From positions 1 through 46,060 of the IMG/VR virus record IMGVR_UViG_3300025849_002608: a DNA stretch of 46,060 bases; one strand, 5' to 3'. Shown here piece by piece: positions 9,801 through 19,341 of the stretch (position 1 is its first letter; every line of letters begins with the position of its first letter). The position numbers were made by a program, and so were the translations under genes. This DNA is from a virus. Below the pieces are notes generated by a model. That model saw nothing but the letters and a program-made list of their open reading frames with translations. It searched no databases and had not been told where the DNA came from.

Positions 9801-12800
9801 GGACTTCATCAATGAGCGCAGTTTTTAATTTACCACAAACTGTTAACACTTATGAAGACACTAAAAATCATATACAAGTAAGTATACGTGATAATGATGG
9901 TTCTGGAAATTCTAGATGGAGAGCGTTAGTAAAAGATCAAGATTACACACTTACTCAAAATCAACTAACTATTACTACTACTCCAACCTTTGATAGTAAC
10001 GATTCAGCATTAGTTCAAATTAGATGGTATCCACTAACTAGTCCGAGCTTTGTTCCACCTAGTGCAGTTAAACTAGGACTATTAGACAAGTACAATGTTG
10101 AAGTAGATGCAGATTCAATATATGGACACGATGGATCAATAACCGCTCGCAAGGGTACTGAATTGTATAATAGAAATGCAGTAGGCTTTAATATTGAAGA
10201 TGCTGTATTATTTGAGTTTGAAACTCGAGTATTCAATAACTTGGATAATGTTTCAACTGTAAACTACAAAAAGAATATGCCTTTGGCAAGTCGCCCAAAC
10301 AGATATAATTGGGCAGATTTAACTGAAGCGTTGCGTAGTACCTTTAACAAATGGAAAACTAAAAACAATGTTACTAGTTTACATGATGCTAGTCAATACA
10401 GTGCAAGCGACAAGTTTACTTGGAATTATAATTCAGTAGGTCCAAAGATTGGCGGCTGGAGAGGACTATACACATACTATTTTAATACCGATCGTCCGCA
10501 CACACACCCTTGGGAAATGATGGGTTATAACACTAAACCTACATGGTGGGATGCAAATTATAGTTGGACAAACCCAACTAAGCGTACAGCATTTATTGCT
10601 GCGTTAGAATCTGGTCATACAAATGATCCAGCTTTGAGTCCAAAAAAATACAATTTAACATTTACATATAGTGCTTATGATTGGCAAACAGATACACTTG
10701 TAACTACAGGAGGAGTTTTAAACGATCCAGTAACAGCAAATGTTGTGTCAGCGCCGTCTGATCCAGCTCGTGCATTTGTATTTGGCGATTGGGGTACTAT
10801 TGAAAATAACTGGCGCCAAACAAGTAACTACAAACTTGCATTATTTTATGCATTACTTAAATTGCGTCCATTAAAGATAACAAACGACTATTTCCGCAGT
10901 AAAGTAAGATCAGTAAGAAGTTTTGATACAAAACACCGTATATATGAAGATACGTTAATGTTAGGAAATAATAAGTTAGTAAAGCTATCTAATTCAGACT
11001 ATAGTGATAATATTATAGAACTAGTTAATGTCAAAGACGGTGGTAACGGATACACAAGTTCACCAGTTCTTAGTGTGTTTAGTAATTTTGGTAGCGGTGC
11101 AGAATTGCAAGCAACAGTAAGTGGCGGCGCAGTCACATCAGTTGCAGTAACAAACCCAGGTGGAAATTATCAAACAGTACCAACAATTAATGTTAATAGT
11201 GGGTCTGCAACATTTAGCGTAATATTAGCTTCTGGTGCAAAACGTTATATATCTGGATTAAACAATGCAGTAGTTAACTTTGCACAATATAATAATACTA
11301 CAGTATCAACTATTAGTAAGCGTTTTGAAAACTATGCTATTAATCCAATGATCAAAGCTGGCGGATTTATTAGCAATAACCAAGAGATTATTCTTGAGAG
11401 TAGTCAAGACAAAGGTCGTGTTAACGTACCAGAAGAAAACATTAACACTGTGTTATACACAAGTCAACCAAAAGAAGAACTGTTCTTTGGTGCTGTTAAA
11501 ATAACAAAAGCAGCTAATGGTTACCAAATATCAGGTTATGATACCACTAAACAAACATTTACATACTTTAAGCCAAAACGAGATGCTGGTGTGGTAATGG
11601 TTGATGCTGGTAATACAAGAGTTAGCAAATACAAATATCATGAAAGTACTACCAGCACATTAGATTATAATACTGTATTAGATACTATACAAGACTTATA
11701 TGAATTTATAATTGGATATGGTTTATATTTAGAAAGCCAAGGCTGGAAACCATCATGGAACACTGCGGCAGGAAGTACAGTTATTTGGTCTGAAACTGCA
11801 AAATTAAATGGTGTACACTATGCTATACCAAGTGTTACTAAAATAGAAATTAACGAAACATCTAACGGATACTTTAGCAACGTCAATAATAAATTTGATG
11901 GACAGTACAATGTAGTTGGAAAGTCTGGCATACAGATACTAAACACTAAACTTATTATAACTCGTGATGTAATTGGCGAAGACGATGGTACAACCATAGT
12001 AGAAGCAATTGCTGGTACAGAAATATATGGAGTTAGATTATATCGTGTTGAAGTAGAACATGTAATGGTTATTGACAATGAGTCAAACTTTGATGATTTA
12101 ATTTATAATCCAGCTCTTGGCATCCGCCATAAAAGGATTATATGGAGAGGGAGCCGAAGTAAAAATTGGAATGGTAAATTATTTGCACCAGGATACATTA
12201 TAAATGGAAACAGTGTTATACCTAACTTTGATACAGTTGCCAATGAGATTGACCAATACTATGGTCCTGGCAATACGTTAAGTAACCAACAGCAAGTTGA
12301 TGTTGCAAGATTTAATTCTGGCTACAACAAGCCTGAATGGAATGATATTGTTGGCTTAGACGATGATACCCTATTCAACTTTGTTAAAGGTACTCGAAAG
12401 TATAAAGGTACTCGACATGCACTAAATGCATTTATGCGTAATACAGCGTTATTTGGTACAATGTCAACTGCAACAGTACACGAAGAGTGGGCAATACGAA
12501 CAGCAGATTATGGTGATATCCGTAACAAAAATACATTAGAGTTTGCAGTTACAAAAGACTTGTTAAAAACAAATCCACAGCCTATACGTTTTAGTGCAAC
12601 AGAATTTAATGACGTACTAAGTGACATTGTCATTGATGTAGACTTTAATAGCCCATTGCTAGTTAATGGCACACCTGGAAATAATTTTACAACTAGAGCA
12701 GCAAAAACGTTTAACTATACAACTATTTCAGAAGAAGAAATATTTGCAAATGATTTTGTTACAGCCGGGCTTCCGTTATTAACTGAAACAGACTATCGTG

Positions 12801-15800
12801 TGCTAAACAAAAGCGATTTTGCACAATTCCCTAACGAAGTTAAAGAAGCATATAGTTTTAACGGAGAATGGAAAGATATCAAACAGTGGGACAACAAGAC
12901 AGCATACAAATATAAAGATCGAGTAATATATGCAGGTCGTGTTTGGGAGATGCTTGATCCTGATGGCACAAGTGGACTAACCAAACCAAATGATCCTATT
13001 GAAACTACTGCTACTGTTACACTTCCGGTTATTCCTAACACAGGACAAACTCTTATTATTGATGGAACGACAGTAAATTTACAGCAGTCAACAAATACTA
13101 CAACATTTGGTATTATTAATAAAACAGGAACATCTAATATTGGCGATACTAACGTTGTTACTGATAATTCGACACTTATATTAGGGTCATCTAGTGCAGA
13201 CGCTAGAACTATTACATTTGACAGCACAACTACTAGTACAGTTTATAACGACATTAATATTGTTGGTGATATTATAAGTCCACAAATTGAAGGTAGTGCA
13301 ACTAGTACTTTAATTATTGAAAATACAACTGTAGAGTTTGATGAAACAGAAACTCTTAATAGTAATGTTACAGCACAAGCTGCTTTTGAGCAAATGTTCT
13401 TTGATGCATTTGAATCTGGCGTTAATACATCTGCAACACGGGCAGAGGTTGCAACTAATAGAGTACAAAGTATTGAAGCATTTAGAACAGCATATATTGC
13501 GTCTTCCAGTGAATCAGCTTGGGAAACAGTGCTAACAGATTACTTTGCTAATTCGCCAGTTGGTTTAGAATTTACAGTATTGTTAGCGTTAGATGCTAGT
13601 CCGGCTCCATCTTACCAATCAGAACTTCATGATCTTATTACAAGTGATGTTGACTTAGTAAACAAGAGTATTGGCACAACATATAATGCCGCTAGTGTAA
13701 TTGCTGGCACTGAAACTGTAACTCCAGCAAACATTAGTAGTGCACAAACTGACTTGGATGACAGTGCATTACCAGAAGCAATTAGAGACTGGCTACAAGC
13801 TAACAGTAGCACAGTGTTTGCAACAAGTACAATTGTTTCTACTACAACAGGCACAGTGTTTAAGACTTATAACTTAACTGAGATTATTGAACGTATCAAC
13901 AATGCAAATATTACTAATATTACAGCAAGTAACAGTAATAATAGACTTACTATTACAAAAACAACTACAACACCAAGTACTGAGTTTACATTAACAATTA
14001 GTGTTGGCACAGCAAATGCTGAAGTTGGATTTAGCACAGTTGGGACTACTACTGAAACTAGTAGTGGCACAATTACAGCAAATAGTCCAAACTTAACTAT
14101 AACGCAAGTTGTTAATGCAATCAACAACGCAGATATTACTGGTGTCACAGCACAAGTTGGTGGTGCAAATAATAATGTTCTACAACTTAATAGCAATAAT
14201 GAAACACTTTATATTGGTCCAGGTACTGCCAATTCTGTAATTGGATTGACTACTGGTATTACTAACGCTCCACTAACAACTACTACTGTTGCATCTACTG
14301 TAGATCTTAATTCAATAATTAACATTATTAATAACGCTTCAATTACTGGTGTTGGTGCTAGTAATAGTAACAATAGACTTAAACTTACCAGCACTAACTC
14401 AACATTAGTTATAGGATCTGGTACTGCAAACATAACACTAGGTGTAACTGCACAGACTATTAGTGCTACTCAAACTGAAATAAGTAACGTCTTTAATGCG
14501 TTTGTAGGAAGTGATGGTAATCAAGTTTTCCAAGAAATGACTAATGATCCACATATTTTTAGTATTTGGTTAGCTGATAATATTGATGACAATGACAGCA
14601 ATGGCGGATATGCAGTATATCAAACAATGGATTTTGGTATGAGTATTACTAAAGCATGTGCTGGTATTAACGATGCAGACGATGCACAGATCTCAGTTAA
14701 ACTTAGTGATGGAAATGTACAGGCACACAATCTTTCAGCTGATGACTATGTGTTTATTACAGGCAGTAATACAGTTCCTAGTATTGATGGAATACATCGT
14801 GTTACTGATACTGCTGCTGGAAATATACTTACATTTTATATTGATGAATATATCCAGGATGAAGGCAATGTTGGTAATGTTTATCCAATACGTAATGTTA
14901 GGTTCGCAGACTATAATACACTTAACAATAATACCAATACTAAAGTAAATGATGTTTTCAAATATAACTTTAATGGATATAGACAAAACAATCAACAAGC
15001 TCCAAAGTATGCTTTTGTTGACGACGATGGAAACGGTAACCCTTCAGTTTACAAGTGGGACGGTAATTATACTAACAGCACCGGGCATACTGGAAATGGC
15101 TGGGTTAAAGTTAGACAAAGTAGTCCACAAGCACGTAATGATCTTATTGAAAGTGTGAAACTTTATGATGCTTATACTAGAAGCACTATTACACAACTTG
15201 AGATATTTGATCCAGCTAAAGGCATTATTCCAGGATTTATTGAGGAAGAGATTGACTTTATCTTAACAGCAGACATTGCAAGTTACAATTACAATACGAT
15301 TGATGGGTTTACAGAAAATACAAAGTCTTGGGCATCTGAACAAGTTGGATTGCGTTGGTGGGATATTAACACTTCTGTGTATATTGACTATGAACAAAGT
15401 AGTATTGATTATAAACAAGCATATTGGGCTAGATTGTTTGATGGTGCTAGTATTGATGTATATGAATGGACACGCAGTAGTGTTCCACCTGAAGAATGGT
15501 TAGATCTTGTTCAACGAAATGGTTATATTGATGGAAACTTGGCAAGTGGTATTCCACTAAGTGTTGAAATTGATAATGAAACTGTTTATAGCTGGACTGA
15601 AGAGAAAGTCTACAATAGTAAAACAAAGCGTACAGAAAACAGTTATTTCTTCTGGGTTAAGTTAAAGCAAAATAACTCTGCACAACGTAACTATAACACG
15701 TATCAGTTGGCTAGACTTTTAGAAAATCCAAGTGCATTTAATATTAGCTGGGCTGCCGCCGCAGGCGCAAATGAATTACTGTTGTCTAATGTTGACTTAG

Positions 15801-17791
15801 CTATTACAGATAATACAGTTGTGCAAATTAATCAACGTATAGATAGTAACGCACTTTCACTAAGTGAATGGACATTGTTGTCAGAAAATGATCCTACTAG
15901 TATTATACCAGAGCAGTTACATATTAAGATGCGTGATAGTTTAACTGGATATAATAAACATACTGAAAGATATTCATATACAACATGGAATAATAGTACA
16001 GTGTATGCATTAAATGCAGTAGTAGATTACAACGGTAGTTTTTATATTAATCTATTAGAAGGAAATAGTGGAAACACTCCATCTCCTAATGCCGCCATTC
16101 CAAAATGGTCTAAGATTTATGATTATAGTTTACCAGATGGTACTCCTGAATCGGATATTGATGTGTTACGTCCACATGCATTACCAGACTTAAACTTGCA
16201 TCCTTATAATCGCTATGGACACTTAATAAGACCAAGACAAAGTTTGGTACGTGATCTTCCAATCGCAAGACAAAACTTTGTTGAAACTGCCAATAGCTTA
16301 CTTGCAGACATTCCATTAACTGATGGCGGAGATGCATGGGAAACTGTTATGGAGAAAACATATGTGGAAGGATCAGTAACATATGATTTATCACCATATT
16401 GGAATTATAGTGATTATGTTAGAAGAACATATGACAACAATGATAGTTTAACATATATGTACAATACTAGTATTCCTACAAAATATACATCAGATGATAA
16501 AAGTGTATTATTGGGATTATTAGGCGAACCATTCCCGTATGTAAATGGCGACACACTAAAAATTACAACAGTTATTCACAACGATGGTATTAACAGACCT
16601 GAAATCTATAGCCGAGTTAATGATGAATGGGTACTTGAACATAAAGTTAAAGGTACAATTCAACTAAGCGAAGAACTTTGGAATTCACAAAAGTTTGGTC
16701 TGGGTTATGATATGAGTGGATTTGATACAGACGGATTTGATAATTCAGTTGATGGTATTTTAAGTAGTATATTTGATGGTTTAAGATCTCATATATTTGT
16801 TGGAAGGCATCAAGTTAAATATAATAAACTATGGTTTAAATGTTTGTATCAAGCAATTGCTGATAACACAGCAGACGATTTTGCATTTAAAACTACATTT
16901 GTAAAACTAAATGTCGAGCACCCATTACTTACAAGTAAAGAAAAATATGCAAATTATAATGTAAATGTTGTTGAAGACTTTTTCAATAGTATTAAGCCAT
17001 TCCATACTAAGTTACATAGTACAGCAGATCGTAATACGCATATTGATTCATGGGAAAACCAAATTACTGAAGTAAGTCGCAATAATGTTATTACAATGAA
17101 ATATGAAGATCATACTGAAAGAGATTGGCAAGGAGACACTATACTAACTGGCGGCACATTTGCTACAGCACCAGATAATACAGATGAAATAACCTTTACC
17201 ACAGTTGATGGCGATATTGAATACATTTATGACGGCAATGTTTTCCAACAGGCAGTAACAGAGGGTTGGGGAAATGAACTTTATCCAATGGATGTACATG
17301 AAAATATCAGTGTACTAGTACAAACTAATACTAGTGGATCTGCAGAAACTACTGATACACGTTCGTTCCGTATGAATATCTGGGAACAGTATAACACATA
17401 CGAGAGTACAGTTATTGAAACTGCAAAACAAACAACATTAAGTTCTGCAGTGACAGTTAATGATAACGAATTACAAGTAACAGACGCATCAATACTAGAC
17501 AATAGCGGTGCAGTTTGGATCGGAAATGAAAGAATTGAATATGGTGCAAAAGACGGAAACGTTTTGCGTTACTGTACTCGAGGAACATATGGAACACCAG
17601 CAGTAGCGCATAACAGTAGTGATGTTGTTACTAACGCAGGTGCTTCATCAAGAATACCTATACTAGAAAACTTTGGCCATTATGGTGATAACTTAAAACT
17701 AGCATATAACGACAGTGGCGTGAGTCTCGCTGCGGCAGGGACTTCCCCAGAGCATGCTTTCATTAGAAATGCGGGTTCTGGATCTATATAA
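6803..17791 (+). CDS. Giant tail/baseplate structural protein (3662 residues), in the position of gp7
   Basis: This single uninterrupted frame is 24% of the window. It follows gp6 with a 4-base overlap (ATGA), where gp7 lies in T4, but at 3662 residues it is over three times the size of T4 gp7 (about 1030), so a gp7 identity is positional only. Visible parts: an N-terminal domain (1-180) with several Trp/Tyr/His-rich motifs; short carbohydrate-binding-like surface motifs near residues 395-440, 2027-2065 and 3062-3100 (W...YALNAVVDYNGSFY type); a Gly-rich beta module at about 1406-1479 like one in gp6; three tandem 70-residue repeats at about 2342-2553; and a C-terminal GNERIEY...RGTYGTPAVAH motif seen in phage tail proteins. 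There is no signal peptide or membrane segment. It is probably a peripheral baseplate or receptor-facing protein. Confidence 0.75.
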   Translation: MSKFHANPIIAKKSTRPGESSEYVGTRSTVDLLPAIFQTTVNKKFLNSTLEQLMSSGSMEAVNYYLGDQQNKNVVNDRFVSDKRFATNYQFVPGAVVRDQDQNITEAMTYDDLIDMLKYNEVDTSNTNRVFNETGYTLDLPIDYDMFINYHHYFWLVDFLPICVAEATATDPISIPDIIGKPYYKTETLVNGKQLSLLNGMRVKFTGANTSGNTDYTVDDIYIVDGVGTSIQLTRQFDGTGASGYGKRVWFNDTIYGTQEPSQWNGSETDFVYPDYDFSEYEVLSRDYVVEERQSPDQSVWSRRNLWIHEETVKYVATYTAGEYPNRSESTYLLDKFRGVRPIIAFRNGIEKYNFANSSLGSVTHIIDNVDDPATEVIGITNWNLAEQTITSTWSNIGYEFGTSIKLVSNGVSSYWNCIKTHTSGKNPSYIENAVYWEQVQARTLQNDDTILFLNPTNTSYSNNIYTVQVDGSNVVTGLTQLYGDSSTTIPTNAGVNVRIGYNNVLGETYPNNIYSGSEWYWNGSTWTYAQQKTSRSMGIKFNLYDSSSTLLNNATKYPNNNFFGDNIFNYGTGNTNIDTALGFSPRYVDYGNTPGLSFDIELGSKRYNYINLNPTDSPENSDASNSSEIPGYYYYKNLSDSSYHNGWVTVRNQQSVKKHIQKTVVDTKPIVIDIGTSDIEAPDTFKISKRNNKIQVFQWNSTHATAEPHRLNGLNPVLFVDRTKTYTISTIFDITDLEFVNPDGTALTNVTLGTPTGNSRTLNVTDSFVDETIMYRLVSDNTVSGLIYVNSDSIPDNLTITKNGEPFTVYTLANNKITIPSGFAIDDLFDVVWHTNDNIKQGTDMPADTHLLNSQNEPLTDVSFGDVLSHMQQQMQSIPGFNGEFFGVNNYRHLPHIHEFGGTIRQQPYSTELLNQTSMFIDTNMFNSLKFAIDSYSNFKRQFIQKARQLHNTLDSTVSVISLVDEVLASINIGKNRNDIFANSEMLKYKEYEEFNGQWTSSMSAVFNLPQTVNTYEDTKNHIQVSIRDNDGSGNSRWRALVKDQDYTLTQNQLTITTTPTFDSNDSALVQIRWYPLTSPSFVPPSAVKLGLLDKYNVEVDADSIYGHDGSITARKGTELYNRNAVGFNIEDAVLFEFETRVFNNLDNVSTVNYKKNMPLASRPNRYNWADLTEALRSTFNKWKTKNNVTSLHDASQYSASDKFTWNYNSVGPKIGGWRGLYTYYFNTDRPHTHPWEMMGYNTKPTWWDANYSWTNPTKRTAFIAALESGHTNDPALSPKKYNLTFTYSAYDWQTDTLVTTGGVLNDPVTANVVSAPSDPARAFVFGDWGTIENNWRQTSNYKLALFYALLKLRPLKITNDYFRSKVRSVRSFDTKHRIYEDTLMLGNNKLVKLSNSDYSDNIIELVNVKDGGNGYTSSPVLSVFSNFGSGAELQATVSGGAVTSVAVTNPGGNYQTVPTINVNSGSATFSVILASGAKRYISGLNNAVVNFAQYNNTTVSTISKRFENYAINPMIKAGGFISNNQEIILESSQDKGRVNVPEENINTVLYTSQPKEELFFGAVKITKAANGYQISGYDTTKQTFTYFKPKRDAGVVMVDAGNTRVSKYKYHESTTSTLDYNTVLDTIQDLYEFIIGYGLYLESQGWKPSWNTAAGSTVIWSETAKLNGVHYAIPSVTKIEINETSNGYFSNVNNKFDGQYNVVGKSGIQILNTKLIITRDVIGEDDGTTIVEAIAGTEIYGVRLYRVEVEHVMVIDNESNFDDLIYNPALGIRHKRIIWRGSRSKNWNGKLFAPGYIINGNSVIPNFDTVANEIDQYYGPGNTLSNQQQVDVARFNSGYNKPEWNDIVGLDDDTLFNFVKGTRKYKGTRHALNAFMRNTALFGTMSTATVHEEWAIRTADYGDIRNKNTLEFAVTKDLLKTNPQPIRFSATEFNDVLSDIVIDVDFNSPLLVNGTPGNNFTTRAAKTFNYTTISEEEIFANDFVTAGLPLLTETDYRVLNKSDFAQFPNEVKEAYSFNGEWKDIKQWDNKTAYKYKDRVIYAGRVWEMLDPDGTSGLTKPNDPIETTATVTLPVIPNTGQTLIIDGTTVNLQQSTNTTTFGIINKTGTSNIGDTNVVTDNSTLILGSSSADARTITFDSTTTSTVYNDINIVGDIISPQIEGSATSTLIIENTTVEFDETETLNSNVTAQAAFEQMFFDAFESGVNTSATRAEVATNRVQSIEAFRTAYIASSSESAWETVLTDYFANSPVGLEFTVLLALDASPAPSYQSELHDLITSDVDLVNKSIGTTYNAASVIAGTETVTPANISSAQTDLDDSALPEAIRDWLQANSSTVFATSTIVSTTTGTVFKTYNLTEIIERINNANITNITASNSNNRLTITKTTTTPSTEFTLTISVGTANAEVGFSTVGTTTETSSGTITANSPNLTITQVVNAINNADITGVTAQVGGANNNVLQLNSNNETLYIGPGTANSVIGLTTGITNAPLTTTTVASTVDLNSIINIINNASITGVGASNSNNRLKLTSTNSTLVIGSGTANITLGVTAQTISATQTEISNVFNAFVGSDGNQVFQEMTNDPHIFSIWLADNIDDNDSNGGYAVYQTMDFGMSITKACAGINDADDAQISVKLSDGNVQAHNLSADDYVFITGSNTVPSIDGIHRVTDTAAGNILTFYIDEYIQDEGNVGNVYPIRNVRFADYNTLNNNTNTKVNDVFKYNFNGYRQNNQQAPKYAFVDDDGNGNPSVYKWDGNYTNSTGHTGNGWVKVRQSSPQARNDLIESVKLYDAYTRSTITQLEIFDPAKGIIPGFIEEEIDFILTADIASYNYNTIDGFTENTKSWASEQVGLRWWDINTSVYIDYEQSSIDYKQAYWARLFDGASIDVYEWTRSSVPPEEWLDLVQRNGYIDGNLASGIPLSVEIDNETVYSWTEEKVYNSKTKRTENSYFFWVKLKQNNSAQRNYNTYQLARLLENPSAFNISWAAAAGANELLLSNVDLAITDNTVVQINQRIDSNALSLSEWTLLSENDPTSIIPEQLHIKMRDSLTGYNKHTERYSYTTWNNSTVYALNAVVDYNGSFYINLLEGNSGNTPSPNAAIPKWSKIYDYSLPDGTPESDIDVLRPHALPDLNLHPYNRYGHLIRPRQSLVRDLPIARQNFVETANSLLADIPLTDGGDAWETVMEKTYVEGSVTYDLSPYWNYSDYVRRTYDNNDSLTYMYNTSIPTKYTSDDKSVLLGLLGEPFPYVNGDTLKITTVIHNDGINRPEIYSRVNDEWVLEHKVKGTIQLSEELWNSQKFGLGYDMSGFDTDGFDNSVDGILSSIFDGLRSHIFVGRHQVKYNKLWFKCLYQAIADNTADDFAFKTTFVKLNVEHPLLTSKEKYANYNVNVVEDFFNSIKPFHTKLHSTADRNTHIDSWENQITEVSRNNVITMKYEDHTERDWQGDTILTGGTFATAPDNTDEITFTTVDGDIEYIYDGNVFQQAVTEGWGNELYPMDVHENISVLVQTNTSGSAETTDTRSFRMNIWEQYNTYESTVIETAKQTTLSSAVTVNDNELQVTDASILDNSGAVWIGNERIEYGAKDGNVLRYCTRGTYGTPAVAHNSSDVVTNAGASSRIPILENFGHYGDNLKLAYNDSGVSLAAAGTSPEHAFIRNAGSGSI
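13825..14460 (+). repeat. Three tandem ~70-residue protein repeats inside the giant tail protein
   Basis: Three consecutive units at about 13825-14040, 14041-14260 and 14261-14460 each encode a helix of the form I..IN.A.IT, then an (S)NN(R)L.L strand, then a L.IG.GTAN...G strand pair. Examples are IIERINNANITNITASNSNN, VVNAINNADITGVTA and IINIINNASITGVGASNSNN. The DNA has diverged, so the duplication is not recent, but units 1 and 3 share ITxxxASNSNNRL at the protein level. They are probably beta-rich modules projecting from the baseplate; the count may vary between relatives. Confidence 0.75.
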
Positions 17792-17794
17792 ATA
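17787..17794 (+). promoter_or_regulatory. T4-type late promoter box TATAAATA
   Basis: This exact TATAAATA overlaps the stop codon of the giant gene and ends 19 bases before the ATG at 17814. That is good spacing for a late promoter whose transcript starts inside the short leader. A near match (TATAAATG, 17796-17803) follows directly. It would give the three small tail genes at 17814-20439 their own late transcript. Confidence 0.6.
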
Positions 17795-17813
17795 TTATAA
17801 ATGGAAAAAGATT

Positions 17814-18413
17814 ATGAGTGTAAATAAAACTGAAAAAACAATGATAGGCGTAGAAGGTCACATTACAATATGGGATCCTGATAGTGGTGAAGTATTGACA
17901 CGCCGCCGCAACGCTGTTAACTTTGAGAATATGAGTGTTGCTCTTGCTAACTTGTTAGCAAATGAAGCAGGAATAACTGGATCACATCACATTGGTACAA
18001 TGAGATTTGGTAATGCAGGTACAACAATTGACGGATTGGGTGCAATAACATATAAAGCAACTAATACAACATTGTCAAGTGGTATACTATATAACCAAAC
18101 TTTTAGTAAAGTGGTAGATGAAGCAGTATCTGGAAGCGCCGACAACAGTGTTGAAGTTTCACATACAAGTACAAACTTGTATAGTGATGTAATTGTAACA
18201 TGTACGTTAGATTACGCAGAACCAGTTGGACAGGATGTAACAGATACAGCGACTAACATGGATGGAACATATGTATTTGACGAACTAGCACTGTATAGTG
18301 CTAATGATGATTTGTTAACACATGTAATTTTTCATCCAGTACAAAAAAGTGCCAATAGAAAAATACAAGTAATATACACACTCAGACTACGCACATCATA
18401 TAGTGATGTTTAA
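17814..18413 (+). CDS. Small beta-rich tail structural protein, function unknown
   Basis: The frame is open from 17754, inside the giant gene, but the ATG at 17814 follows the late promoter box and a GGAAAAAG purine stretch, so the 199-residue version is preferred. The protein is rich in Thr, Asn, Val and beta-branched residues with no membrane segment. The C-terminal part (YVFDELALYSANDDLLTHVIFHPVQKSANRKIQV) follows a layout common in phage tail and fibre proteins: FDE-hydrophobic-Y, then F.PV.KS, then an alternating beta strand. Lying between the giant tail protein and a fibre-like gene, it is likely a baseplate or fibre-connector component. A gp8-like role is possible by position but was not recognised from sequence. 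Confidence 0.6.
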   Translation: MSVNKTEKTMIGVEGHITIWDPDSGEVLTRRRNAVNFENMSVALANLLANEAGITGSHHIGTMRFGNAGTTIDGLGAITYKATNTTLSSGILYNQTFSKVVDEAVSGSADNSVEVSHTSTNLYSDVIVTCTLDYAEPVGQDVTDTATNMDGTYVFDELALYSANDDLLTHVIFHPVQKSANRKIQVIYTLRLRTSYSDV

Positions 18414-18422
18414 GGAAAAGAT

Positions 18423-19340
18423 ATGCCATATACAATAGATTATTCAGAAACTGGAAAAACACCAATAGTAGTAAACGATGGTGTCGTTGACACAAGTACT
18501 AGTTTAAAACTGATAGGTAAAAATTACAACAGGTTTGGTGAGTATCTTAACGAAAACTTACTACACTTGCTAGAAAACTTTGCAGGAGCGACAGCACCAG
18601 ATACTCCAACTGAAGGTCAACTTTGGTATGATACTAGTGAAAGCTACTTAAAAATATATGAGAGTGGCAAGTGGTATACTATTGGATCACCAGCTGGAAA
18701 TACTCGTATGGAAGTCAGAACTAGGCTTGACACCAATGGTGTTTCGCATTATACTATTGAGAACATAGTTGATAGTGTTATTGTTACTATACTTGTAGAC
18801 GATACAACTGCATGGACGCCAGCCGCTACTGAGTATCTTGAAGATGGTGTAACAGCGTTGAGTACACAGTTTCCAGTTATACAAGCCGGTGTTAGTATGA
18901 ACACTACAACTAATTTTAAGTTTAGAGGAACAGCTACTAGTGCTGAATATGCTGACCTTGCAGAAAGATATAATGCAGATGAAGTATATGAACCAGGCAC
19001 TGTAGTAAAAATTGGCGGAAGCCACGAAATAACACAAACAAGTGAGTGTTGTGATACTAATGTATTTGGCATTATATCAACAGCACCAGGATTTGAAATG
19101 AATAGTGCAGCAGGAAATGACGATACCCATCCTTTTGTAGCGTTGGCAGGTCGTGTACCTTGTAAAGTAGTTGGAAAAATTAAAAAAGGCGACAGAGTAG
19201 TTAGTAGTAACACGCCTGGACATGCTAAAGCAGTTGAAATGACGCAAATACTTGATTATCGAAATATTATAGGGAGAGCTCTTGCAGATAAAACCGATGA
19301 CGGTGAAGGTTTAATCGAAGTAGTAGTAGGAGCAAAGTAA
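18423..19340 (+). CDS. Tail fibre-like structural protein
   Basis: The 305-residue protein has two recognisable parts. Residues about 25-85 (LKLIGKNYNRFGEYLNENLL, LLENFAG..., GQLWYDTSESYLKIY, then a Trp) match a motif common in structural proteins of marine T4-like phages. Residues about 170-305 (YADLAERYNADEVYEPGTVV, GIISTAPG, VALAGRVPCKVVGKIKKGD) match the C-terminal domain found at the ends of many T4-like tail fibres, related to peptidase-G2-like intramolecular chaperone domains. Whether it self-cleaves cannot be seen. A GGAAAAG motif precedes the ATG. It probably forms part of a short fibre or a collar. Confidence 0.72.
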   Translation: MPYTIDYSETGKTPIVVNDGVVDTSTSLKLIGKNYNRFGEYLNENLLHLLENFAGATAPDTPTEGQLWYDTSESYLKIYESGKWYTIGSPAGNTRMEVRTRLDTNGVSHYTIENIVDSVIVTILVDDTTAWTPAATEYLEDGVTALSTQFPVIQAGVSMNTTTNFKFRGTATSAEYADLAERYNADEVYEPGTVVKIGGSHEITQTSECCDTNVFGIISTAPGFEMNSAAGNDDTHPFVALAGRVPCKVVGKIKKGDRVVSSNTPGHAKAVEMTQILDYRNIIGRALADKTDDGEGLIEVVVGAK

Positions 19341-19341
19341 T

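Noticed and set aside
12793-13227. 144-codon open frame on the minus strand
   Set aside because: It lies wholly inside the giant tail gene, its translation is a low-complexity Val/Ser/Leu sequence, and it mirrors the codons of the sense gene.
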